64,000 nucleotides of DNA, taken from positions 257,676,187 to 257,740,186 of the forward strand of contig OX422214.1 in assembly GCA_949130495.1 (NCBI GenBank), given 5' to 3'. The notes beneath the pieces are model-generated. The model saw only the letters and a program-made list of their open reading frames with translations. It did not search any database and was not told where the DNA came from. This document shows, one piece after another, positions 43,561-56,434 of this stretch (position 1 is its first letter; every line of letters starts with the position of its first letter). Origin of the DNA: Sambucus nigra (taxonomy: Eukaryota > Streptophyta > Magnoliopsida > Dipsacales > Adoxaceae). Position numbers and translations under genes: made by a program.

Positions 43561-46503
43561 TGTAGCACCCCGTATTTTTTACGATTTAAATAATTATGTG
43601 ATTAATTATTATTATGGGAATAAGTATGCGATTAATTATTGTTGTTGGATTAATTAAATTAAAATGTGAGAAATTAATTTGTTATTAATATGGATTAAAA
43701 TAATTATTAACTAGCGTGCCAAGGGTTAATACTTATTGTTGAGAATTATTGAATATTACTATGTGATATGTAATATGGAATTATGATACTTGATAAATTG
43801 TCGGCAGTGAGAAATACTACAGTTTGGTAATTTAAGTCTGACATGCGTGTGAGTCGTGTCGGGACTAATTGAATGGAATAAAAAGAGAATTTATTTTTAT
43901 TAACTTGTATGGTCATTTAGAGCGCGTCGTTGAGTCCGAGAGGGTCCAAATAGTCAAAATAGTATACCTCGGTGTTTAGTTTGGGTCCCGGGGCAATTTT
44001 AGGCCTAACCGGCGTCCCGAGAGGGCATTATGGTAAATTGTATTTTTGGGTTTAATTAATGGACGAAAATTGGGAGTTATTTTATCAGCCAAGAAAAGTC
44101 TTTTATGGTTGGGAGACACAGGAAGGACAGAACGGTCATAGAAAGTGTGGGGGAGAACCAAAACCCAAGAAGAAAGGCCAAATCATCCACCACCAACGCG
44201 TAGATCGAGAAGAGAGGAATGCGTATATACCAACATCACCAACGGATCAGACCATCATATTCGAGGCAAGTGTTTATTACTTGCTTTCTTTAGCAATAAT
44301 CATACTCATGTTAGTGTAGGAGAACTAAATCCTTGATTTATAAGTTATTTGGGTGAAAACTGGAGGTTAAATGATGACTAGAGGTTGGGGCAATTAGTTG
44401 TTAATATTTTGTCATATATGTAGAGGATTAATCACGAAATTTGAATTATATATTGATGAACAAATCTGGGTTGATTAGATTCTTTAATTGAAATTTTGGG
44501 AACTAGGGTTCATGTGAATTAATTTGGGGGTTTTATGTAATTATGATGATAAATTACAAATTAAGGATCCTAGGATGGTAGAAATGATTGATAACCTGTT
44601 AGGGTTGATGGGTATTGATGATGAGGCATTGGGTGTTAAATCTTAGAGGTTTCTAGGTTCATAAATGGTGGAAAAATGCAGAATTCAGGGAAAGAAGACC
44701 AACAGTGACATCTCGCGCGAAGTCGTTCGAGCGAGATGGCATCTCACGCGAAGTCGCTCGAACGACACGTGGAAGTCATTCAAACGACAACCCATCTAGT
44801 TCGAGCGACAGAGGGAATTTTTGAGGATTTTCTCAAAGTCCAATTTTGAGTTTGTCGGTTTATTGGAGTGAGAGAAACTACCAAATAGTAAATTCAAATC
44901 GGACAGAATTTCGGGAGAAGTATGTGAGAATTAATACTTTAATTATTTCGGTATAGAGAGAATGTACCTTGGAGATTACGGGAGAGATAGTAATCTAAAT
45001 ATTTATACTATACATAGTGATGAGGTTAAAATACGTATGAGGAGTATATATGTAGGTTGGAGAAATACCTATAAATTATAATAGGATGTGTGTGTGCCTA
45101 TTATGTGATATTATTGTTAAGAGCACTAATGGGTGATGACCCGGAGGTGCAAGAATCTTATAGTTAAGCGCACTAATGAGTGATAACTCGGGGGTGCAGA
45201 AACTCTATTGTTAAGTGTACTAATGGGTGATAACCCAGTGGTATAAGGACGACTATTGTTAGGCGCACTAATGGGTGATAACCCGGGGGTGCTGAGTTAT
45301 TATTGATAGGTGCATTAATGGGTGCTAACCCGCGGATGCAGGATTTTCTGGATAGGTGCACTAATGGGTCTTAGCAGGGGGTGCAGGATTAGTATATATA
45401 TATGTATAGGGATGATGTGACTATATATATATATATATGAACTTGTGAATATTTCTACTGTGTGAAATTAGTAGACTTGGTAATAATAATAATCATTACA
45501 TTGCACCAAGTGGTCTTAACCGAAGGGTGCAGGATTAGTGTATATATATATATATATAGGGACGATGAGACTATATATATGTATGAGTGGACTTGGGTAA
45601 CTTTCTACTTTGTGAAACTAGTAGATAAAATGGAAATGAGAAATAAAATAATCTTAGTGAATAAAAGATTAACCATTCAAACGGTGAATAATGAAACTTA
45701 GTATGTGAGATAAACTATCTGATTAGCGTATTGTATGGGCGATACGGGAACACTACTAGTGAGCATAGTTAGTATTAGTATGGTTTCTGACTAGTTAGAC
45801 TGGGAGGTATAACTAGGGGAGATTAGATGTACGTTATACGTGCACAATAGACGAGAGGTGAGAAACTCATGTGAGAGTTCGATAACTAACATGCGTATAA
45901 GACTTGTTTTAAGAACCAGTTTTAAATATTTGCTAAATCATTTTTTACATCGGGCTCTGACCCGTTTCTTGTATCTCTTCTCTCTTTTGCTATATATATG
46001 TATTATATCAGGTGCCCAGCCACAGGAGTATCAGATTTAGAGATTTGGATTGCTTTACGTGCTGCAGCTGTTGTGGAAGCTGTGGGTTCTTGTAGTAGAC
46101 GCATCTATCTTTTTCATTCAGTTTTATCTAGACTTCTTGTTTAGGGCATATGTCGCCCACTTCTAGTTCTTCATCAGAGATATTGTATTTAGTTTATTTT
46201 ATGGTTTGGAGTTTTGAACTGGGAGGTTTTACCCAATCTTATATATTTTAGTAGTTGATCCGTGTTCAACATTTATTATATTCCTATGTGTGGTGAATGG
46301 TTTATATTTTGAGATTGAAAGAAATGGAATTTACTTGGTTTGAATAAATTAGAAATGTTTTGACACCTAGATTAATTTTATATTAGGTGATTAATATGTT
46401 AAAAAGTTTTTCGACAGTGATGCTAAGAATGAACCAACTGAATATCCTGTTTTGAATTGGTAGAGGACTGATCACCCTATATTTAATTGGGCGGGGTGTC
46501 ACA
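43561..46503 (+). mobile_element. Solo LTR (Tekay-like), opposite orientation, inserted in the solo LTR
   Basis: 2943 bp, TGTAGCACCCCG to GGGGTGTCACA, with the 5-bp duplication GTAAA at 43556-43560 and 46504-46508. It carries the same family blocks in inverted order (TTCGACAGTGATGCTAAG near the right end). It has a 47-bp tandem array and the pair TCGTTCGAGCGA / TCGCTCGAACGA at 44723 and 44754. Short open frames are not genes. Confidence 0.92.
45117..45395. repeat. 47-bp tandem array, six units
   Basis: Units start at about 45123, 45170, 45217, 45265, 45312 and 45358, each with GCACTAATGGGTGATAACCC and GGGGGTGC-like parts. A longer (~145-bp) duplication follows at about 45354-45627 (GGGTGCAGGATTAGT plus TA-rich part). 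Period 47 is not a multiple of 3, so the frame through it is accidental. Confidence 0.9.
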
Positions 46504-47130
46504 GTAAATCCCAAGTACAATCATCCAACTGATAAATGAAATAATATAACAAAGTATGAAAATATAAACTGCCCAATTGTGGGCGACATGCCTGAAATAA
46601 AAACTAGATTAAACATCATAACTAGATAGAATGAATAGAGGCGTCTAAGAAAATCTTGGATGGATCCATAGCTGCAGCAGCATCGTCTGACTGGAAGGAC
46701 AAGCTATTCCTGGCATCCCTGTGGATGAGTACATAAAAGATTTTGAAAAAATATTTTTGATTTGGGTCAGCGTCCAAAACATTTCAAAAATATTTACAAG
46801 TATTTAAAATGCAATAATGAACATGCAACATATTCATGTTTATCTGGTGTCGCACTCACATTAGATTATCCTCACTATTCATTTATAGAGCGCACCTAAC
46901 ACAAATATTTTAATTTTCTAGTCATGTTATCCCGCCTAACTAGTCTAGTTGCTCCAAACAAAGTCCAATACACTAAACATATATCCCAATTGCGCTAATG
47001 TATTTTACTTTATTTTATTTTCCAAGTAGCTATCACATAAGCTATAACATATTCTCTCTCAATTATATTCACACCGTTACATAGTCAACATAAATACATA
47101 CTAGTTATAATTTAATGTTAACACATTTGA

Positions 47131-47144
47131 GCGCGTGCACGCAC

Positions 47145-47210
<66 letters not shown>

Positions 47211-47211
47211 G
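47131..47211. repeat. 81-bp uninterrupted alternating purine-pyrimidine tract
   Basis: A GC/GT/CA-rich part (about 29 bp), then (CA)n, then (TA)n, without a break in alternation. Such sequence favours Z-DNA under supercoiling. It lies in the outer solo LTR. Confidence 0.95.
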
Positions 47212-48888
47212 AAACCAACTAATGTGCATAATGTCTCTTTTAGTATTAGCCCACAAATCCTGAGTCTATCTCGACTCCTGATTTTAGTCAAGTATTCACG
47301 TACCTAAGTTTAATTCTCTAACTTCGCGTTTCTGGGCAATATGTTACTCTACCTAAGCACTTAGTCTAATCCTTACCGAAATCCTAACCTGATTTCATAA
47401 TTATTACCCAGTACTTTTTACCCTAGTACACCATTATTTCTTATCCAGAATTTATCCCTGTTTAACCTAAGGTACTTTCTAACCTTCCCGTTATATATCC
47501 AGAAGCCATATTACATTGCTCGGACTCCATAATCCATGTCGAACCCTAAACACTCCATGAAAAATAACAAAAGGTAAAGGAGGCTAGAACAGTCAACCGA
47601 ACTGGTTTGTTGTGTGGACCGAGCCGATTCGATGAGTGAATCGGGTTGCTCCCCCCACCCCCTCAGTGAACCGATTCGGTTCTACTCGGTTGTCAACACG
47701 GATTTTAATGGGATTCACCTCTTTCCCTTCAACCCTAGTAGATAATCTTCACCCAAACTCCTAATATGATTACCAAATAATTTCCAGATATCAATTTACA
47801 AATTTATACATACATCATCCCAAAAATATCTAACTTATAAAGTGATCCATTTATATCAAGATTGGAGCATAGTTACAAACCCTAATTCAAGATTTCACCT
47901 TTTATTGTTTAGATCATTCAAGAATCCTTCCTTATCCTTCAATTCACATCAGATCTAACATGTGCACATAACAAATTTCCTCTTCAATGATTTTATTTAT
48001 CAAATTCCCATTTCACATGTTTCTCTCACCCAAAAAAATATGTTCTTCCTACATCAAATTTCTATATGAATAAGTGAAAGTGCAGTAAGATTAGAGAAAG
48101 TTAAATAATTGCCTTCAGATTAAAGAAATTATGAGATTTTCTCATTGAGTTCTTCTCTTGGCAATGTTCTTAAGCCCAGATTAATTTGATCTCCCACTCG
48201 GATCACTTTTTCTTTAATTTTCTCCCTTTCTTCTTCACTTTTTATTCCTCTGTCAAAGCCCTATCCTCTTGAATGGACGGGTGGTTGCCCCTCCATCTAC
48301 CTTACCTAATTATAATCCTAAATATTCCTAATCCCGAAATTAAGTCAGCCCCTATGAGTAAAATGACCCGAATACCCTTTTACGGTACCCGTTTGGCCCA
48401 AAAAGCCCCGGAACCCATTTATAATCCACGAGTACCTAGTTTTGACTATCTCATTCCATTTCGGATCATTGACGCACTCGAAATTACCATCTGACGTATA
48501 TAACATTAATTTTCATCCCGTTCCCGATACGACCCTACATGCGTGTCCCGAATGAGATACCGTTAAGCCCGTCGATTTTACTCACGTACGAAGTAAAACA
48601 ATTTAACATGTTTTTATTTACTTATCACACAAGTAAATATAATTACACATAAATATTAATCCTTTTATTCACTACTTAATATTTATTTAAATCACTTTAT
48701 ATCTCAATTTAATTATATTACGTGCACACATGTAATTTAACAAGCTAAAAAATACAGGGTGTTACAAAATCATCAAAATATGCAGAAATGCATTTGATAA
48801 TTTTGAAAAAATGAAAATGAAAAAAAGCAAATTCTATACCAGTGAACGATAAATATATGATTGTCAATAATTTTAGATACAAGAGTTA

Positions 48889-49610
48889 GGGCCTCTGCAA
48901 TATTTGTGTGAATTATATCTTTTACATAAAATATATACAAATTTTAGAGCAAAACTTTCTTCCAAATACATTTGCAATCTATAAAAAATTTATGTATTTT
49001 TAACAACTCAATGTACACATCAACATCTTTATTTGCGTCTCTATTATTCTACATATTTTTTAGTGTACTTTTATATTGATATGTTTTGTACACATTTTAA
49101 TTACACTAGATCGTGTCTTACACGCATTGGAAGATGTGTGAAGTCCCGTGAAGTCCACCTAAAAACACTTTCCAGAGAGTGCACATGTATTTGTGCAACA
49201 AAAAGATAATTCCCCCTATCGTTTCACCCTAACATTACTACTCTACAATACTATAATCATATTCTAATGAGCGAAGACAAGTATCCGTGCCCCCAAAATG
49301 CGTCCATTTATCGTTTCACCCACTGTTTTTTTTAATTTGTATATTATTTGTCAAAATTTATATGTATGTGTTCTCTTTATGAAAGCTTATCATTAAATTA
49401 TAAACTGCAAAAAATATAAATCTTTACACATCATTCTACAAATTATTATTCTTACACGTGTTTTATATTATTTGCCTAAATTTTTATGTTACTTTTTACA
49501 TAATTAGCAAATCTTATTAGAGCAAAACATACAGTTGTGAATTATTATTTTAGTTAAACTCATTTTACAAATAAGATTTACTTAAAAATTACATACGATT
49601 AGAGATGTTC
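48889..49610. mobile_element. Tourist-like MITE candidate
   Basis: Flanked by TTA (48886-48888, 49611-49613). The ends GGGCCTCTGCAAT and, reverse-complemented, GAACATCTCTAAT match at 8 of 13 positions. The size is 722 bp, AT-rich and non-coding. The TTA duplication and end form fit a PIF/Harbinger-type MITE. The weak terminal match leaves doubt. A 13-bp repeat TATCGTTTCACCC brackets an 88-bp segment inside it. Confidence 0.45.
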
Positions 49611-49613
49611 TTA

Positions 49614-51729
49614 GTCTGGATGGCACCATTTTTTTTCCTGTGTATGTGAGAGAGAGAAGAGAGAAAGTGATTCACAAAACCTCCAATGACAAATATTCAA
49701 ACATCAATGAAACAATATTTGACAAAATAACAAATTAGAACGACCTACTCACCCTAAAAAAATCCATTGGATCTGCAAGAAGCCACACTAGTCTATAAAT
49801 TTTATAAAATTCAAAAAATGAAAGAAAAAAGTTATCAGTGTGCACAACTTTATTTTCATTCCCTTTGGGAGCCCAGAAGAAGATTTTGATATATTGCGAG
49901 TAGTATGTAACTGACACAAGACAGGAGCACCTTTATTTATGGCTCATAACTTCTTGTGGGTATGTAATTAAACCTGTAACAATATATAAATTCAACTCAA
50001 TATATTTTGCAAAAATAAAATATGTACTCTTACTATAAAAATAAAAGGAAGTCCTTATAAACCCAATTTTTACTCACATGCTTAGTGATTTTAGTTTTGT
50101 TAACTTGATGAATTTTTTTAATTCTTACATGCATTTAAATTCTTTTATACTAAAAACTGTATTTTTCACACGGACACACACACACACACATATAAGTTAT
50201 AGTTTTTTTAAGTCAATTTTGCAAATAAAGATATACGTGTGAAATAAGAATTTCACCATTAGGCAATTTATATTGCTTTAGATATCAAATTTGATGTTAT
50301 GGAAAAGTAATGCCATTGAGGTTTTCACAAAAATAAATTTACGTGTGCCATTGTTGAGAAGTTTATTTTTATATTTCCTTTAATAATGAATTTTGTGTTT
50401 TTATATTTTTGTGATAAATTTTGAGCGACACTTGTAAATCTAGAAATAGTACGTATGAATACCTTTGACTTGATATTTGTTTATAAACTCAAATTTATTT
50501 AATTTAAATTTTTCGCACTCATTTTTAATCTTGTGTGCAGTTACGATAAATTGGAAATCATGGTATTGCACAAATGTTCCAAATTAAACACAACAACAAC
50601 AATAACAACAACAAAAACAAACATACCTTTGAAACAATTTGTACCCAGACATCAACCCTTACTTCCTTGAGTATCATTTTTAGGGGATGGTTCACGAGGG
50701 CGAAAAGTTGCAGCGCTTGTTGCAATGACCACAAGCCAAACACACTTATTAGCCATATATTTTTTCATTTTAACATTAAGAAAAACAAAAAACTACAATA
50801 AATTATATTCATTTTTACACCTTCTCCTTGTCTTAGTCAACAGTTACCTAGTAGGTATTATTTAAGTAATGTTACTATTGGATGGGGTGGATAGCGGGGA
50901 TTTATTGTTCTATCAACAATAAAAAAATAAAGAAATAATATAATTATTTTTCGTCAAAAATGTAAGGAGAAAAATCATTTATTTAAAATAATTTTACCAT
51001 CAATTTCATCAAATTAACAATAAAGTCATTTTATTAACATATTTGAATCGTACCCGCAACGTTATGCATGTTCACAACGCTATGCACGCTAAGAAATTAT
51101 GCGTGTCTAATATATTACTCAAACTTATACAACTACTCAAATTTAGTCGTACGACAATTAGACTTATAGTAAATTACTCGTCTCTATAACATTATTCACA
51201 TTTCTGGAATTATATAGGTTTTGTCCACATGATAACTACTCCAGACTATCTAAAACACATAATATGTGTTTGTACCTTTTAAACAAACAAAAAAGGAATT
51301 GAAGTAGGACATATATTATTTTTAATAACAAAATTTAAGTTGTATGTTATATGTATTTATCTTTGTAATATATTAATAGAAACATATATTCAAATATAGT
51401 TTTTTGGGTTTCAATCTCATATTCAATGTTTTATTAGGCTCTCCTCTCATGCAATTTTTAAATTGTATTAATTCTTATAATCATCCAAAATTTTCCTTAA
51501 GTGCTTTGTAACCATCTATCTTCACTTCCGTAAAAATGATGCTCGTCTCATATTTATTATAAAATGATCAATAATTAAAAAATAAATCTTTTAAAATAAA
51601 TCTTTTTGAATAAAATTAAATACATTATATCCCTAATATAACTTTTGGGTTATGAGTGGTCAAATCACCCCCTGTAAAATGTTTGAGTTGTAAAGATGAC
51701 ATTTTAAATTTTATAACTATTGTGCACAA
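49614..51729. other. AT-rich non-coding sequence
   Basis: Only short frames (49735-49917, 50558-50801) with no recognisable domain. Short CA and AAC repeats at about 50176-50190 and 50588-50620. I see nothing else. Confidence 0.5.
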
Positions 51730-51738
51730 TATATGTAA

Positions 51739-51913
51739 GGGTAATGCTACAAACACCAACTCCAAGTACCAACCCAGTACTGATTGTGCTTTAAATGTAT
51801 TGTACCATTATGGGACCTACACTTTAATACATGGGACCTACACTTTTGTACAACCATTTAAAGCACATTCGGAACTTGGTTGGTATTAAGAGTAGGTGTA
51901 TGTACCATTATTC
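51739..51913. mobile_element. 175-bp MITE with 9-bp target duplication (MULE type)
   Basis: Identical 9-bp flanks TATATGTAA at 51730-51738 and 51914-51922. Ends GGGTAATGCTACAAACACC and, reverse-complemented, GAATAATGGTACATACACC match at 14 of 19 positions. A 9-bp duplication is the mark of Mutator-like elements. It has an internal near-duplication of GGGACCTACACTT. No coding capacity. Confidence 0.8.
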
Positions 51914-51922
51914 TATATGTAA

Positions 51923-53677
51923 AGAATTCACCATCCTCCATTGACTAACAAATCGAAATGAATAAAATCTCTCACGTATCAAATCAAACCATTTTATTAG
52001 CCACATGGGAAAGATTATCTAGATAAAGGTGAATTTTCAATAAAGGCTTATAGAAAATATATTGGAAAGACCATGTAAAAAGAGAACAATTGTAATTTGA
52101 ACTATTTTATATTTATACATTAATATAATCGTAACTGTTGTTGTATATGAAAGGTCTTGCATGTGGGGTATGATGAGAGAGAACGTTGTTTAATTGAGAA
52201 CACTTTAAAATTCTATGTATCGGAATAATATTCAGACAGTGATATTAACCCCATTTACCAAATTGAAACTAGTCAAATATGAATTAAAGATAAATAAAGT
52301 GTAGTGTAGGTAAATATCACATATATTTTAGTATTTAGAATGGTGGCTATAATTATGTTGTGGGAATTGGCAGTAGTCATTCACATATGTTGTGACTATA
52401 TGGTGGCATGGACAAAATACTAGTTGTGAAGTTGATGTTGGCTTCGAAAAGGATATACTATATGTTGAAAATATATAAAAAGAAAAAAAATAATAAATAT
52501 GTTATTATTGCATTACATGAATGTGCAATATTATTTATTATTTCTTTACTTATTTTTTGGAAAAAAATATGTCAGCACCTATTAATTATGATGAGAAAGT
52601 ATCGCAAGAATTACTCAAACACCCACAATGTATCATTTTTAAATAGAGACTATTAATAAAATATGAATGAGGAGTGGATGTGGCATGCTTCAATGAGTTA
52701 ACTATTGTTTTCAGAGTATAAACTATAGTTTTTTATTATTAATGGTAACTTACTTATGATCTTAACTACGTAACTGCTCCCATTAACCATATTACAATCC
52801 AATCTATTTAAACCGTTTCAAACATTGAATTTGGCGAATATATTTTAACTTTACAGAAAATTATAAAAACATGTTAAATTATCAATGTGATTTTAAGAAA
52901 GAAATACTCACCGGGACAAAAGACAAGCAATCTCAGAAGAAATAAATTATAATAATTACTTTTTTATGGAGCTCTATTATTTTTCTGAATGCAAGTGGGT
53001 TAAAGTCCGTGTAAGATGTGATATGAACGGTAGAAGATTCCTACAAATACAGCTGGCAATTAAAAATAGCTCAAACAATTATTGATTCTGATAGTGCAAA
53101 AAATGGAGTTGGAGAGAGAAAATTGTATAATAGTGTCAATTATGATTCTAATAAGTTTATGATAGTTTTAAAAAATCCATATAATTTTAAGTTTGTTATA
53201 ATTTGTGTAAAAACAGTGAAATAGAAAAGGAAAAAAAACTAATGCAATATTTTCATGGGTCATTAAAAAATCATTGTCTTGCGTCACAAATGCCTCTTTA
53301 AGGGAGTTTTTAATTTATGACAGATTTTGCAATAATACTAACTGAAAACCGTTTTTTCTTTCTTGATGAATAATTAGTCGATTTTTTTAATAGTTATTCT
53401 TATATTTAAAAACTAAACATATATTACACATATGTGTACTTGAACTACAACTTTATGTTTGGACACTTCTACATTTTTCAAATTTCGAATAGTATGAGGT
53501 AAAAAAAAAAGGGATGAGTAACTTACCCGAGAGGACATTTTGAAGGAATTGGGGAGCGGGTAAGCAGAATGATAAAGAACAAACCATAAAAGCACAACTG
53601 TCACATATAAAATCTGAACACCAAGAACGAGTTGTAACTAATGTGAATAATAAACTCATGTCAAAATTGATGTCATT
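51923..53677. other. AT-rich non-coding sequence
   Basis: No recognisable gene. On the minus strand the stretch 53400-53677 could be the 3' untranslated part of the old exon next to it. Otherwise nothing stands out. Confidence 0.4.
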
Positions 53678-54615
53678 TCAGTCCTTGAAATGCTTATCCG
53701 TTTGAAGTTTGATGGACTCTTCCAGTGGTGGATCTAGGAAATTTAGATGGGTGGTGCACCTCAAAGAAATTAACGGGCGTTCGGGGTCGGTAGCCTCCGA
53801 ATTTTTTTTTTTGAAGATTATTCATATATCTAAATAAAAGTAAATATTCACACATGAATAGTAATAAAATTGAACAAACCATTGCTAAAAATAGCATCCA
53901 ATTGAAGAGACTAGCATTCAATTGAACCCATCTTCAAAAAAATAATGGAAACCCCCAACCTAAAAATAAATCAACCAACAAATACACCCAAACCAACAAA
54001 TATCCCTAAAAAATTAATCAAAAACAGATTACAGATACCACAAACCAACAAATAGATCAACAAACAACTGAACAAAATCTAAGATGAATCAACAAAGAAA
54101 TACCCTAAATCTAAGATACCCATACCTTCATCAGATGCAGCTGGCCCGAACAGGGGAGCGGAAACAAACAAGGGAGAGGCCAGAACAGGAGTGTGCTGCC
54201 TCCGAAGAGGGTGAGGGCTGTGTGCGTATTGTCTGGAAGGGAAGGGAAGGGCTGTGTTGTGCTGCCTGTTGTGTTTGGAAAGATTGTGTGGGTTTTGTTT
54301 TGGGCTGTGTGTGTGTTTTTTGTTATATTATTATTATTATTATTTTTTTAAAGTCTGAGAGGTGCACGTGCACCTCCAGTGCAACACTGAGTCCGCCCTG
54401 GACTCATCTGTTGCCTTAGATGTCTCGGAGCTGAATGGAGTTGATTTCATCAAAGATTCAAGATGTTCTTTAATGGCTTCTCTAGGTGAGAGTTTGTGCT
54501 TTTTCTCTTCAACTTGATCTTGGGGTGGCATTTTTTTGTACGGGAACTACATCTTCCCCGTATGGACAATTTAATCGATTTGCATTAAACGAGTCTCCTT
54601 CACTGCCTCAACCAA
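53678..54615 (-). pseudogene. Unidentified host-gene terminal exon, interrupted by a hAT element
   Basis: Minus-strand coding-like sequence. After an AG acceptor-like site at about 54608, a frame gives DSFNANRLNCPYGEDVVPVQ. It passes through a run of seven A (about 54531) into another frame with MPPQDQVEEKKHKLSPREAI and HLESLMKSTPFSSETSKATD, and is cut by the hAT at 54400. Beyond the hAT the frame continues for 14 codons (ending TDKHFKD) to a TGA at 53678-53680. The phase fits exactly when one 8-bp duplication is discounted, which supports real coding origin. A TGA near the start and the A-run frameshift show decay. I do not recognise the protein family; no upstream exon was found. Confidence 0.5.
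53723..54400. mobile_element. hAT-type non-autonomous element, 678 bp
   Basis: Ends CAGTGGTGGATC and, reverse-complemented, CAGGGCGGACTC, with 8-bp flanks GACTCTTC (53715-53722) and GACTCATC (54401-54408), 7 of 8 matching. This end form and duplication size are typical of hAT elements. The interior is non-coding, with a T-rich part and a palindromic GGTGCACGTGCACC at 54361-54374. Confidence 0.8.
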
Positions 54616-55371
54616 CAAATATCTGATGAAGCAAAAATAACATCTCACAAAAGAAATGTAGTTGCCCTTTGTAACTTTTATTCAGATTTTTCTCAAATCT
54701 TAACTCTCTCTTCACAGTTATATTAATAGTGTAACTGATCAATACAAACGACCACTTTGATTTATTTATTGTATATTAGGTGTTCGCTAATATGTAAGTG
54801 TCAATTTCTTTGTTTCGTAAATTTTATGGATTCATTTTCTCCTTATATAAATTAAAATGGGTTTGTTTCTTTTCTTGGTTTAGACCTACATGGTGGATGC
54901 TCTAAAGAGTGACTAAATCCAGCAGGTATCTAAATTTCGTTGGTTCATATTTTTCCTTAAAATTTTACTTTTTATGTTTTGTCAAATTTGGTATGTTGTT
55001 GTGATTTAGGCAGAAGGTGAAAGGTTCAAAGAACCAGAGACTGGTGGGTTTGGCTTATTGCATGTAAAGCACGTGAGTTTAGAGATTACATGTAAGCAGG
55101 TGAGTTCAGTGATTTATTAGAATGTGTAGGTGACAATAATATTGTAACCATCTGTTGTGATCATGTTTACTTAATTTTTTATTTTAAAATTTGTACCCAG
55201 ATTCGTAACCGTATTCTTAGAAAAAGGAGTCATGGATTTTTCTCACAAATCGTATACTTAGCAACCATATGTGTCCACACTAAAAAAAATTTAGGGAGAA
55301 TGCTTTGACTAAAGGACAACAACAAAGGGACATGCTTCCCTTCACGGCTCCATTGGGTGAAAGATGTGTAG
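54616..55371. other. Non-coding stretch with weak gene-like traces
   Basis: A GTGGATGCTCTAA at about 54893-54905 resembles a MITE end. Between 55008 and 55100 splice-like sites bracket a short peptide-like frame (AEGERFKEPETGGFGLLHVK), too short and isolated to call a gene. Confidence 0.3.
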
Positions 55372-55379
55372 ATCATAAC

Positions 55380-56426
55380 CGGGGACGGAGCTAGGTGAGG
55401 CCCAAAGGCGGCTTGTGTCCCCACTGTATTAAAAAAAAAATACAAAAGTAGGTATATAAAAATATTTGGGATAAAAATAGAAATAGTAAAATTTTGAGGT
55501 TATTTTTAAAAATAACCAGAGTAACAGCCAAGTTTTAATAACCTAAAAACTCTCATTATTCAAGCAAAGAGAGTGTGGCAGCTAAAAACTCTATCATCAA
55601 TCGTTCTCTAGGCGAAATGGCCGTAATCATCGGCTTCTACTCGGCAGCACCGGCTGCTACTCTGGGCAGTTTTAGCACCTTCCTTTCTCTTCTCTCAATC
55701 TGTTTTGTGGCACCAGCCAAACCAATCGAAGACACACATACAGGTAATTCTTTCCCATATGTTTAGTTGGTTATTTTGTTAGGTTTATTTAGTATATATG
55801 TTTGGTTGTGTTAATTTGATTGGTTGTGTAACTGTGTTAACATTTATTTAGTATATATGCTTAGTATATATGTCATCAATTTTGCCTTTGTTTCATTTTT
55901 TAACCTTGCCTTTCGATTGACAGGTAAAATTTCTAAATTTGCCTCTGTTCCATTTTTTTTCCTTAGATTAGTTGTTGTTCCATCTTTTCTATATAGATTT
56001 TCTGTAGTTCCAATTTTCTAGATTTGTTGTTGTATATGAATTATTTTAGTCTAGATCAAGTAATAGTTTATTCAAGAGTTGTTAATGAACCTAATATTAT
56101 GCTATCAATTTTTTTTGGGACGTTAATAAACTTTTTTTTTTTTTTGTCAAATCAGTCAGAGAGGTCGTTTAAAAAAAATGGAGTCGACATCCAAACCACA
56201 TAAATTTCATTATTTTTGAGGGGATATTAATGAACCTAATTTTTTTGGGTGGTACTAATGAACCTATTTTTTTTAGGGGATATTAACTAATCTATTTTTT
56301 TTTGCGATATTAATGAACCTAATTTTTTTTGTCAATTCAGTTAACTCAAAAAAAAAATGGGGGGCGGGAGCCCCTGAACCCCCGAAAAATAGCCCCCACT
56401 TTCACATATTCCTGATTACGTCCTTG
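55380..56426. mobile_element. hAT-type non-autonomous element, 1047 bp
   Basis: Perfect 8-bp duplication ATCATAAC at 55372-55379 and 56427-56434. Ends CGGGGACGGAGC and, reverse-complemented, CAAGGACGTAAT. The right half has four to five copies of GATATTAATGAACCTA separated by T runs (about 56085-56335). No transposase domain. Short frames inside (55575-55766) are not recognised. Confidence 0.8.
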
Positions 56427-56434
56427 ATCATAAC

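Larger units (their letters stand above)
43299..48766 (-). mobile_element. Solo LTR of a Tekay-like element, split by another solo LTR
   Basis: Starts TGTGACACCC, ends GGGTGTTACA, with the 5-bp duplication AAATC at 43294-43298 and 48767-48771. Removing the inner insertion (43561-46508) leaves about 2520 bp. Blocks in common with the LARD LTR include the terminal GACACCC region, ATTCTTA.TA(G)..CTATCGAAAA, and CTGCAGCAG...TCTGACT.GAAGGA. No internal region remains, as expected after LTR-LTR recombination. Confidence 0.9.

Noticed and set aside
45117..45395. CRISPR-like look of the 47-bp repeats
   Set aside because: The units are contiguous diverged tandem copies without unique spacers, inside a plant LTR.
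54890..55100. Two exon-like pieces with splice-like borders
   Set aside because: The first overlaps a MITE-end-like GTGGATGCTCTAA and contains a stop; the second is about 20 codons and isolated.
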